Assembly: GCA_009695065.1 (NCBI GenBank)
Contig: SIBR01000021.1
Span: 1-58,098 of the forward strand
Direction of reading: 5' to 3'
Length of the DNA: 58,098 bases
DNA from: Opitutus sp.
Lineage (GTDB): Bacteria > Verrucomicrobiota > Verrucomicrobiae > Opitutales > Opitutaceae
In this document: piece after piece, positions 46,583 through 54,541 of the stretch
Position numbering within the stretch: position 1 is the first letter of the stretch
Layout: each line of letters starts with the position of its first letter
Position numbers and translations under genes: made by a program
The notes under the pieces: generated by a model
Databases searched by the model: none
Told to the model about the DNA's origin: nothing
The model's input: the letters and a program-made list of their open reading frames with translations, nothing else

Positions 46583-47257
46583 CTACTCGAACTGCCGGCT
46601 AAAGTCCGCGAACTGCTGCCTTAATTCAGCCAGTTCTTGGCGCAACGCGTCCGTTTCCGTCTCCAGCTGCGCCATGCGCTCGTTTTCGGGCCGGGCGACC
46701 AGAGTGGCCGGTTCCGGCGGAGGCGCGGATTCCGCGGATGGCGCCGCCACCGGTCCGCTCAGCACGTGGGTATAACGTGACTCCTTGGTGCCCGGCTGGC
46801 GGGGGAGCTTTGCGACCAATGGCTGCACGGGCCGGGCGGCCAGTGCCGTCAGGGCTTCATCGACCTCCCCGAGGTTGGCAAAGGGGGCAAAGCGCTCCGT
46901 GCGGGTTCGCAGTTCGCCGACGGTTTGCGGGCCGCGGAGCATCAAGACGCACAGCAGGCCAATCTCGGCCGGCGTCAGCAGCAGCACGTCGGTCAGGGTG
47001 TGCTTGTATTTCGGCCCGCGGCTGTCCGCCCGGTGAAAGAGCGTGGCTAGGCGCTTCTCGCGCAGGCCGTCGAGCGCGCGCACCACATCGGCTTCGTCGA
47101 ACGAAACGACCGGATCCCGATTCGTGAGCTGGTTGCACGCGTTGGTGAGCGCGTTGAGGGTCAGCGGATAATAGTCAGGCGTGGTGACCTGCTTTTCGAT
47201 CAACGCACCAAGCACCCGGGTCTCGGCGGCGCTCAGCGGCGGCAGGGAGTCATCCAC
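46583..47257 (-). CDS. yceH: YceH/DUF480 winged-helix protein
   Basis: A 224-residue protein with the DUF480 pattern: LSAAETRVLGALIEKQVTTP, YPLTLNALTNACNQLTNRDP and LLTPAEIGLLCVLMLRGPQT, two tandem winged-helix domains. A Pro/Ala-rich linker leads to a C-terminal heptad-like helix (ETETDALRQELAELRQQF) that could dimerise. Its biochemical role is unknown. It starts 15 bp after glnS, so cotranscription is likely. Confidence 0.9.
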   Translation of the reverse strand: MDDSLPPLSAAETRVLGALIEKQVTTPDYYPLTLNALTNACNQLTNRDPVVSFDEADVVRALDGLREKRLATLFHRADSRGPKYKHTLTDVLLLTPAEIGLLCVLMLRGPQTVGELRTRTERFAPFANLGEVDEALTALAARPVQPLVAKLPRQPGTKESRYTHVLSGPVAAPSAESAPPPEPATLVARPENERMAQLETETDALRQELAELRQQFADFSRQFE

Positions 47258-47272
47258 GGCAGATCATCCGCT

Positions 47273-49102
47273 TCACTTCGCCCCGGCGGGCTTGGCCCAG
47301 GTGTCCTTCAAGGTGATCGTGCGGTTGAAAACGAGCCGACCCGGGGTCGAGTCCTTGGGATCAAGCGCGAAATAGCCGAGGCGTTCGAACTGGACGCGAT
47401 CGTCGGGTGCGGTCTGTGCCAGCGCGGGCTCCAGCTTGGCCGTCACGACTTCGAGCGAGTGCGGGTTGATGAATTTCTTGAAATCCTCCTCGGCGCCGGG
47501 CGCGGGGATGGTGAAGAGCCGGTCGTAGAGCCGGACTTCCGCGTCGACGGCCTGGGTGGCGCTCACCCAGTGGATCGTGCCCTTCACCTTGCGGTCGACG
47601 TTGGGTTCGCCGGCGCGAGTCGTGAGATCGGCGGTGCAGCGCAGTTCGACGAGCTGCCCGGACGCATCCTTCACCACTTCGTCGCACTTGATGATGCAGG
47701 CATATTTCAGGCGCACCTCGCCGCCGGGCTTGAGGCGGAAATATTTCGGCGGCGGGACCTCGGCGAAATCCTCGCTTTCGATGAACACCTCCCGGGTGAG
47801 CGCGACCGAGCGGCGGGTGGGAGTCTCGTCCTGCGGGTTGTTGACTGCCTCGCATGCGAGCGCTTCGCCGGCGGAAATGTTGGTCAGGACGAGCTTGATC
47901 GGGCGCAGGACCGCGAGGCGGCGGACAGCCTTCGCATTCAGGTCCTCGCGGATCGCGTGCTCGAAGACGGCGATGTCGGTGACGCTGTTGAAGGTGGTCA
48001 CGCCGACGCTGATGACGAACTGGCGGATCGCGCTGGCGGGAATGCCGCGCCGGCGGAGGCCGGAGAAGGTGGGCAGGCGCGGGTCGTCCCAGCCGGCGAC
48101 GACCTTCTCCTGCACCAAGCGCAGAATGTTGCGCTTGCTCAGGAGCGTATAGGTGGGGACCAGCTTGGCGAATTCGTATTGATGCGGCAGCGACCGGGGC
48201 AGGCCGAGGTTCTCGAGGACCCAGTCGTAAAGCGCGCGATGCGGGACGAACTCAAGCGAACAAAGGCTGTGGCTGACGCCCTCGAGGTAGTCGCTCAGGC
48301 AGTGGGCGTAGTCGTAGAGCGGATAGATGCACCATTTTGCGCCGGCGTGGTAGTGCGGAATGTGCCGGATGCGGTAGAGCAGGGGATCGCGCAGCCACAT
48401 GTTGGGCGACGCCATGTCGATCTTGCTGCGCAGCGAGCTGGCGCCGTCGGGAAACTCGCCGGCCTTCATGCGCTGAAAGAGGCCGAGGTTTTCCGCGACG
48501 CTGCGGTTGCGAAACGGCGAATCCTGGCCGGACCTGTCCGGCGCGCCGCGGTATTTCTCGGTGTCCTCGGCGTTCAGATCGCAGACATAGGCCTTGCCGC
48601 GCCGGATGAGCTCGAGCGCATACTCGTAGAGCGCGTCGAAATAATCGGAGGCGTAGAAGGGTTCCGCAGAGAGACCTGAAACTTGAGACCTGAGACCCGA
48701 GGGATCAACCGGGGCGAGGTAGTAATCGGGCTGGCCGTTGCTCGTGACCTTGCCGGGGTGTGCCCCCTTGGGCTTGAAGCCGATGCAATGATCGGCCCAG
48801 CCGGCGATGAGCCATTGGACGTCGGTGGTGATGGCCTCGACGTATTCGATCTCCTCCTTGGCCGGGTTGGTGTCGTCGAAGCGCAGGTTGCACACGCCGC
48901 CGTGCTCGCGGGCGATGCCGAAGTTCAGGCAGATCGACTTAGCGTGGCCGAGGTGCAGATAGCCGTTTGGTTCGGGCGGAAAGCGGGTGACGATCTGCTC
49001 GTGGCGTTTGGCGGCGACATCCTGCGCGACGATTTCTCGGATGAAATCACTGGGTGCAGGAGTGGCGGCGGACGTGCTCGGAGCCGGATGGTCTGCGGAC
49101 AT
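47273..49102 (-). CDS. glnS: Glutaminyl-tRNA synthetase
   Basis: A 609-residue class I synthetase. PPEPNGYLHLGHAKS has the HIGH motif as HLGH, TLLSKRNI is the KMSKS equivalent, and the C-terminal half is the two-barrel anticodon-binding domain. It charges tRNA-Gln directly, so the Gat amidotransferase route is not needed for Gln here. Before FYASDYFDALYEYALE it carries an extra stretch (SGLRSQVSGLSAEP) encoded by a heptamer repeat and not expected in GlnRS. The start is ATG 49102 (MSADHPAPS). Confidence 0.97.
   Translation of the reverse strand: MSADHPAPSTSAATPAPSDFIREIVAQDVAAKRHEQIVTRFPPEPNGYLHLGHAKSICLNFGIAREHGGVCNLRFDDTNPAKEEIEYVEAITTDVQWLIAGWADHCIGFKPKGAHPGKVTSNGQPDYYLAPVDPSGLRSQVSGLSAEPFYASDYFDALYEYALELIRRGKAYVCDLNAEDTEKYRGAPDRSGQDSPFRNRSVAENLGLFQRMKAGEFPDGASSLRSKIDMASPNMWLRDPLLYRIRHIPHYHAGAKWCIYPLYDYAHCLSDYLEGVSHSLCSLEFVPHRALYDWVLENLGLPRSLPHQYEFAKLVPTYTLLSKRNILRLVQEKVVAGWDDPRLPTFSGLRRRGIPASAIRQFVISVGVTTFNSVTDIAVFEHAIREDLNAKAVRRLAVLRPIKLVLTNISAGEALACEAVNNPQDETPTRRSVALTREVFIESEDFAEVPPPKYFRLKPGGEVRLKYACIIKCDEVVKDASGQLVELRCTADLTTRAGEPNVDRKVKGTIHWVSATQAVDAEVRLYDRLFTIPAPGAEEDFKKFINPHSLEVVTAKLEPALAQTAPDDRVQFERLGYFALDPKDSTPGRLVFNRTITLKDTWAKPAGAK
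48670..48697. repeat. Four degenerate heptamer repeats inside glnS
   Basis: Four consecutive 7-mers read AGAGACC, TGAAACT, TGAGACC and TGAGACC on the plus strand, together 28 bases. They encode part of a loop insertion in GlnRS that appears extra to the family. Because 28 is not a multiple of three, flanking changes must have kept the frame. Confidence 0.7.
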
Positions 49103-49132
49103 AAAGCGCCACGCTGCTAATCCCCCGGGCAC

Positions 49133-49585
49133 GAGGCAACGACGCAGTTCATTTTTTCGGTTGGGGCTGGGCTCAGTAGACTACGCTTTCGTCCGGCCTC
49201 AGGCGGGTTTGCTGCGCGGGCAATTGGTGCAGCGGCTGACTCCGGAAATCTAATCCTCAACTTACGATCGAAATGAATCCCAGTCAGCTCGGATGGGGCG
49301 AAAATTTCTACTCCGGCCCTACTTTAAGTGTAGCCACAAAAATAAGTTGTTGCACAACATGGAGGCATTGTCTCTTTCGGATCTGTTCCCGCCGCCCCCC
49401 GTGTATTTGAGTTCCTTTATCTGCGATTCCGTGAGCGCGCGCCTAAAGTGCGGGCTCTCGCTTAGCTCAGACCCTGAGCTGTCTTATGGCGTTTCGGAAG
49501 AAGCGTCCACACTGGCCGCGACACCGCTGGGTATTCTCGGCCCTTTTTGGTGCCGCCAGGATCTGGTAATTAGGGGAATCCTTCT
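49133..49585. promoter_or_regulatory. Promoter region of the exported redox gene run
   Basis: These 453 bases separate divergent glnS and the SGNH-like gene. They are less GC-rich than the surrounding DNA. A 98-codon open frame from 49293 lacks any protein-like pattern and is left out. The region contains the palindrome at 49346-49359 and presumably the promoter for 49586-56674. No RNA gene is recognised. Confidence 0.5.
49346..49359. promoter_or_regulatory. Candidate operator GTTGTTGCACAACA
   Basis: TGTTG-CA-CAACA (49348-49359), or alternatively GTTGT-TGC-ACAAC (49346-49358), is a near-perfect palindrome about 230 bp upstream of the redox genes. TTGTTGCAC recurs in reverse complement in front of the GntR/LacI-type regulator gene at 57893-57900. 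GntR/LacI-type proteins bind such palindromes, so this is a candidate site for that regulator. Confidence 0.5.
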
Positions 49586-50491
49586 GTGAATATTTCTACT
49601 CTCCTAGTCGTCGTGCTCGTTTTGAACGTCGGCGTTTCAGCCGGTCGGGCCGCCGCACCATTCTTCAAGCCCAACGATGTGGTCGCATTCGTGGGTAGTG
49701 AGGATGCAGCTGCGGCAGCCGAGTTCGGGCAGCTTGAATTGCGGCTGACCCGCGCCTGGCCGGACTATCGGATCAAATTCCGCAGTCTGGCCTGGGAGGG
49801 CGACACGGTTTTTCAACAGGTGCGTGATCTCAATTATCCAACGCTCGAACAGCAGCTTGATGACGCCGGAGCCACCGTGGTCATTGCGCAATTCGGTCAG
49901 ATCGAAAGCATGGCGGGTGACGCCCGGGTGTCCGACTTCGTGGCTGCGTACGAGACTCTGATCGCATGGTTGAGCGGCGGAGGGAAAAGGAAAGTGGTCT
50001 TGCAGGCGCCGACTCCAGTCCCGGCCGACTCCCCGGCGGCCGCGCGTTTCAAATTACTCCCAGCCTATACCGCTGCCATCCTGGAAATCGCGCAGCGCAA
50101 AGAATTGCTGGTGGTGATGCCGGCCGATGCAGCAAAGCTGACCCTTGAGGGTTATCGAGATGGACTTCATTTGAACGAAGCCGGTCACGCTGCTATCGCA
50201 GCCCAAACCGCGCGGCTCTTGGGCGTGGATCATGGTGCCGTCCAGCTTTTGCGCAAAGACGAATCGACACTCGCCGGTATGATTCAGATCAAGAACCGCC
50301 TTTGGTTTCACTATGTGCGGCCGCAGAACTGGGCCTTTCTCAATGGGGACCGGACGGTGCAGCCCAGCAGTCGCGATCACGTTGATCCGGAAAAGCGGTG
50401 GTTTCCCGAAGAGATGAAAGGGTGGATTCCCCTCATCGCGATGCAGGAGGACGAAATCTGGAAATTCGCGCGCGGATTGGGAACGAAGTGA
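49586..50491 (+). CDS. Exported SGNH-hydrolase-like protein with degenerate nucleophile motif
   Basis: A 301-residue protein starting at GTG 49586, with a signal peptide (MNISTLLVVVLVLNVGVSAG). The fold looks SGNH: VVAFVGSEDAAAA at block I, VIAQFGQIES at the block III position, and EGYRDGLHLNEAGH at block V with Asp and His. Block I reads GSED instead of GDS, so the usual Ser nucleophile context is altered. Related domains accompany haem-binding dehydrogenases in PVC bacteria. It lies 33 bp before the haem-binding dehydrogenase. Confidence 0.78.
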   Translation: MNISTLLVVVLVLNVGVSAGRAAAPFFKPNDVVAFVGSEDAAAAAEFGQLELRLTRAWPDYRIKFRSLAWEGDTVFQQVRDLNYPTLEQQLDDAGATVVIAQFGQIESMAGDARVSDFVAAYETLIAWLSGGGKRKVVLQAPTPVPADSPAAARFKLLPAYTAAILEIAQRKELLVVMPADAAKLTLEGYRDGLHLNEAGHAAIAAQTARLLGVDHGAVQLLRKDESTLAGMIQIKNRLWFHYVRPQNWAFLNGDRTVQPSSRDHVDPEKRWFPEEMKGWIPLIAMQEDEIWKFARGLGTK

Positions 50492-50524
50492 TTTGAGGAA
50501 ATCGAATTTTCGTAACACCCCACC

Positions 50525-52852
50525 ATGATTTTTAGCTCATCTCTCCTTCGTCCGACCTGCCTGGTTGCTTTCGCTACCTGGGCGGCGGTTTCTTTTCTGC
50601 GAGCCCAGGTGGGCAATGCTGCCGGCGATGAATTCGAATCGTTTAAGGTCGCACCCGGCTTTGAACTGAATCTTTTTGCCAGTGAGAAGGACGGGGTCGT
50701 TAAACCGATCCAGATGCGCTGGGATGAACGTGGTCGGCTTTGGGTGATCTGCACAAAAACCTATCCGTTGATCAAACCGGGCGAGCAATCGAACGACCAG
50801 GTGCTGATTCTTGAGGACACCGATCACGATGGAAAGGCGGACAAGACGACGGTGTTTGCCGATGGCTTGATGATTCCGACCGGTTTGGAACTCGCCCCGG
50901 GAAGCGGGACGGGGGCCGCATGTTATGTGGGAGAGGGAACCACAATCTGGCTCATGACGGACACGGACGGCGACGGACGGGCGGATCGGCGCGAGGTGGT
51001 ATTGCGGGGATTTGGCACCGGCGACAATCATCAGAACATCAATTCGTTTCGCTGGAGTCCCGGTGGAGAGTTGATGTTCTGCCAGGGCCTTCACGGCTTT
51101 GCCCGGGTCGAGACGCCGTTGGGCGTGACGCGTTTGGATCAAGCGGGACTCTGGCGTTATCGACCACGCGAACAGAGACTCGACGCCTTTTACGGCGGTC
51201 CGGCCGATCCGCAAAATCCGTGGGGCTGGGTGTATACGCATTGGGGTCAGCCGATCGTGGTGGCCGGAAACAGTGGGACGATGTACTATCCGGCGCCGGA
51301 GTTGATTCGCGGCTGGCAGGGTGGACGGCGTCAGCCCATCTGGAGCCAGGGACGCGGCCGTAAGACCAGTAATCCCGAGATTATCGAGAGCGCCCATTTT
51401 CCTGACGAGTGGCAGGAGCTGCTTCTAGCGGGTGGCTATATCAACAACTCGGTCTGGACCCTGGCGATCACGCGCGATGCTTCGGGCCTCAAGGTGGGGG
51501 ATCACCCGACGCTGCCGCCGTTGATCCGGAGCAGCCACGGCAGCTTTCGACCGATTGACGTTAAACTTGGGCCGGACGGAGCGCTCTATGTTGCAGATTG
51601 GTACAATCCCATCATTGGCCACTATCAGGTGAGCTTCCGCCATCCGGATCGGGACAAGGCGCACGGCCGGATCTGGCGTATCACGGCGAAGGGCCGGCCG
51701 CTCCTGACGCCGCCGAAAATCGCGGGAGCGTCGCTGCCGGAACTGTTCGAACTGCTTCGTTCAACCGACCGCTGGCCGCGTGAACAGGCGAAACGCGTGT
51801 TGTTCGGGGGCGACACCGCGATGGTGACGAAGGCCTTGCGCACGTGGTGTGAGCGCCTCGATCCGAAGGCTTCCGAGGTGGAATTTGCCTGCATGCAGGC
51901 ACTTGGCGTTTTCGAAGCGCACGAGACCGTCTATGCGATCCTTTTGCGGCGCGTGCTCGCGGCCCAGCGGCCCGAAGCCCGCGCCTACGCTGCGGGCACT
52001 TTGGCGCGGTGGGCGGATCGCCTGCCGGCCGGATTTGATCCGTTGGCAGAACTCGGCCGTCTCGCCGTCGACGCCGATTCCCGGGTCCGGCTCGCGGCGG
52101 TGGTGGCCGCGGGAAATATTCTGCGGGGCGAATCTATGGCAATCGTGCTGACCGTGGCGGAACAGGCGCGAGATCCCTTCATCGACACCGCCTTGCGCGC
52201 CGCGGTCGCGGTGCTCAAGCCCGCGTGGCAGCCGCTTCTCGCCCAAGGTGCGACGCAATGGAAACCGGAGTGGCACGAGCTGGTGAAGACGCTTGACCAG
52301 CTGCCTCCACCCACGCCCGCGGCGAACCGAGTCGCGCAAAAAGATGCGTCGCCGATCGTCCCGGTCTATGGTCGATTGCGGGCGTCGCCGTTCGTCACCG
52401 GCAGCGTCGCCGCGCAGGTGCTCGCCCGGGGCGACGCGAACCATGGCGCGGAGGTTTTTCGCCGACCCGAGCTCGCTTGCCTCACGTGTCACCGCGTGGG
52501 CGATGTCGGGGGCGAGGTTGGCCCCGCGCTCGATTCGATCGGCAGCGCGCAACCGCTGGAGCTGATGATCGGCATGGTCCTCGAGCCGCAACGCGAGATC
52601 AAGGAGGGCTTCGAAACCATCAAGGTGACGACGAAGGCGGGCGCGGTGATCGTTGGTGTGGTGGTCGCCGGCAACGCGTCACAGGTTACGCTGCGCGATC
52701 CCGCCGGTGCCGAGCATGTGATCGCCGAGTCGGATATCGTGATCCGTGAAATGGTGGGTTCGCTGATGCCGGCCGGACTCACCGATGCGCTTAGCCCGGA
52801 GGACCTCCGTGATCTCTTCGCCTATCTTACCCAGCTGGGGAAAGCGAAATAA
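50525..52852 (+). CDS. PVC-type haem-binding membrane-bound dehydrogenase
   Basis: A 775-residue exported protein. After a signal peptide (ending near LRAQ) comes a beta-propeller of the PVC membrane-bound dehydrogenase type: VAPGFELNLFAS, QMRWDERGRLWV, and the calcium-binding-like DTDHDGKADKTTVF and DTDGDGRADRREVV. A HEAT-like helical middle follows, then a cytochrome c domain with the haem motif CLTCH near residue 652 and a likely axial Met further on. It probably oxidises a sugar-derived substrate and passes electrons to the periplasmic chain; the substrate is unknown. Confidence 0.85.
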   Translation: MIFSSSLLRPTCLVAFATWAAVSFLRAQVGNAAGDEFESFKVAPGFELNLFASEKDGVVKPIQMRWDERGRLWVICTKTYPLIKPGEQSNDQVLILEDTDHDGKADKTTVFADGLMIPTGLELAPGSGTGAACYVGEGTTIWLMTDTDGDGRADRREVVLRGFGTGDNHQNINSFRWSPGGELMFCQGLHGFARVETPLGVTRLDQAGLWRYRPREQRLDAFYGGPADPQNPWGWVYTHWGQPIVVAGNSGTMYYPAPELIRGWQGGRRQPIWSQGRGRKTSNPEIIESAHFPDEWQELLLAGGYINNSVWTLAITRDASGLKVGDHPTLPPLIRSSHGSFRPIDVKLGPDGALYVADWYNPIIGHYQVSFRHPDRDKAHGRIWRITAKGRPLLTPPKIAGASLPELFELLRSTDRWPREQAKRVLFGGDTAMVTKALRTWCERLDPKASEVEFACMQALGVFEAHETVYAILLRRVLAAQRPEARAYAAGTLARWADRLPAGFDPLAELGRLAVDADSRVRLAAVVAAGNILRGESMAIVLTVAEQARDPFIDTALRAAVAVLKPAWQPLLAQGATQWKPEWHELVKTLDQLPPPTPAANRVAQKDASPIVPVYGRLRASPFVTGSVAAQVLARGDANHGAEVFRRPELACLTCHRVGDVGGEVGPALDSIGSAQPLELMIGMVLEPQREIKEGFETIKVTTKAGAVIVGVVVAGNASQVTLRDPAGAEHVIAESDIVIREMVGSLMPAGLTDALSPEDLRDLFAYLTQLGKAK

Positions 52853-52931
52853 CCCCGGAGCGCCCAAGCAGCTGTTTCTTCGCCGTCATCATCAGATAAC
52901 ACGTTTCCGAATCCTCAATCCCATCCCCACC

Positions 52932-54197
52932 ATGTATCACCGTTACCTAATCGCAATTACGAGGCCACTGTGGCTAGGAATTTTCTTGGCGCTTCTCTCC
53001 AGCGGCACAATGAACGCCGGGGTAGCCGAGCGATACATCGAGGCTCAACTCCAAGTGGTGCGATCGCTTGAGAAGAGGTTGGATAACCTCGCTGACGTGG
53101 CAGATGAGAGTGCCGCGCGCCTGGTGGCGGGCGGCAATATCTACTTAGCCGGCGAACCTGGAATGGTGTCGGAACTTCTGGGCCGGGCGGGTGGCCCCTG
53201 CGGCGCAAAGGCGCTCGCGCTCGAAAAGCCGCTGCCGCTGCTTAGCCGCAACGACATTGTCCTGCTAAGTGATTATGGCACGCCAGGGAAACTTGCCGCC
53301 GCCCTTGAGAAGCTGAAATCTGCGGATGCGCTGGTGATCGTATTTGCCTCATTTGAGAATCCCTTGGCGCGACGGTCGCTTTCTGCAAATTTAAGATTCG
53401 TGCCGGTGGACATCCCAATGGATAGCTTTATTGTGCGGCTTCCTGGGCGGGACGCCTTCATTCCCACGGTTTCGCCAGCGATCACCACGGCCGAGTGGAC
53501 TTTTTTCGCGGAGTTGCTTGGAGCTTGTCGCCGTCAGCACAAACAACTAGCCATCTACTTGAGTACATTTCTCGACGAGGGGCGGGCGCGTTACAATCGG
53601 ACCAAGGGATTGATGTTTGAACCGGACTTCCGGCCCGAGCCGGTCCCGCGGGGGCAGTTTGCCCAGACGTTTCTCACCCGCGTTCGCCAATCGCTCGAAG
53701 CCATCCGCGGCGGGGAGATGGAAAACCTCCGCAAGGCCACCGTCTGGTTTCGCGAAGCAACCGCTGCGCGCAAGCACATCGCGCGAAGCCTGATGGGGCA
53801 CTTGCCGCCGATCGAAGCCGGGATTCGCGGCGATGTGAATTTTTTCACTCATACCTCACTGCTCACGATTGAGAAAGGAGGGGGGGCTTGGATTCGAGAA
53901 AATCTCGGCGATGGCGACGTGGCTTTGTTCCTCGCCTATCAGAACGAAGATGTGCTGACGGCGTCGGCAAACGCATTGGGTGCTCGTACGATTGCCCTCA
54001 CTTCCGCGGCTCCTGGCCCCGAGCAGGCCCGCAATCCGCGCCACCTTTACATCAACCCACACTGGCCGATTACCGACGGGTGTTTGGAACTCCCCGGCTA
54101 CGACGTCAAAGCCTGCCCGCTCTCGACTATCCTTAATATGACCTGTTACTACGCCATTGTTGGCGAAGTGATAGCCCCAGCGAAATCGTCTCCCTGA
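52932..54197 (+). CDS. Exported tandem SIS-fold (phosphosugar-binding-like) protein
   Basis: A 421-residue protein with an N-terminal signal (MYHRYLIAITRPLWLGIFLA and onward to about residue 33). The first half resembles a SIS domain: RYIEAQLQVVRSLEKRL, then GGNIYLAGEPGMVSELLGRA and DIVLLSDYGTPGKLAAALE. The second half repeats the pattern with LGDGDVALFLAYQNEDVLTA and ALGARTIALTS. SIS domains normally bind phosphosugars in the cytoplasm, so an exported one is unusual. It sits between two quinone/cytochrome-type dehydrogenases. The assignment is by pattern only. Confidence 0.6.
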   Translation: MYHRYLIAITRPLWLGIFLALLSSGTMNAGVAERYIEAQLQVVRSLEKRLDNLADVADESAARLVAGGNIYLAGEPGMVSELLGRAGGPCGAKALALEKPLPLLSRNDIVLLSDYGTPGKLAAALEKLKSADALVIVFASFENPLARRSLSANLRFVPVDIPMDSFIVRLPGRDAFIPTVSPAITTAEWTFFAELLGACRRQHKQLAIYLSTFLDEGRARYNRTKGLMFEPDFRPEPVPRGQFAQTFLTRVRQSLEAIRGGEMENLRKATVWFREATAARKHIARSLMGHLPPIEAGIRGDVNFFTHTSLLTIEKGGGAWIRENLGDGDVALFLAYQNEDVLTASANALGARTIALTSAAPGPEQARNPRHLYINPHWPITDGCLELPGYDVKACPLSTILNMTCYYAIVGEVIAPAKSSP

Positions 54198-54541
54198 CTA
54201 TATTAATCGCCAAAAAATGCGTCCGGATTGGCGACGCGAAGCGCCCCGGGTGGCCCCGACGCACTCGAACTTGAGGCTGTGTGGGGGGCTCATCTAAAAC
54301 GGTTCGAGTTGCCGGGGACGGTTGGCCTTGCAAAGGGAGGAGATCCACGCCGTTCGGGAGCGACACGGAATTGAGATAGGTTCCCAGCCATGAATGCTGC
54401 TGCGTCATATCCAGCCGCGAGAATGGAGAAACTCTTTTATCGGATAGCAAAGTTGCCTTCTGAACTGATAGCGGGTTTTATCCATGGCAGATGACGCCAG
54501 ATCTCCGTGGTCAATCTGAGCAACCTTTAAGAACTTATCGG
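54198..54541. other. Intergenic region before the PQQ dehydrogenase gene
   Basis: These 344 bases hold no credible ORF. TCGCCA (54207-54212) pairs with TGGCGA (54229-54234) but no T-run follows. The last 120 bases are AT-richer and may carry a separate promoter for the PQQ dehydrogenase gene. Confidence 0.45.

Noticed and set aside
49293..49589. 98-codon open frame upstream of the SGNH-like gene
   Set aside because: Its composition (runs of Pro and Ser, scattered Cys) is not protein-like, and it overlaps the likely promoter and the candidate operator.
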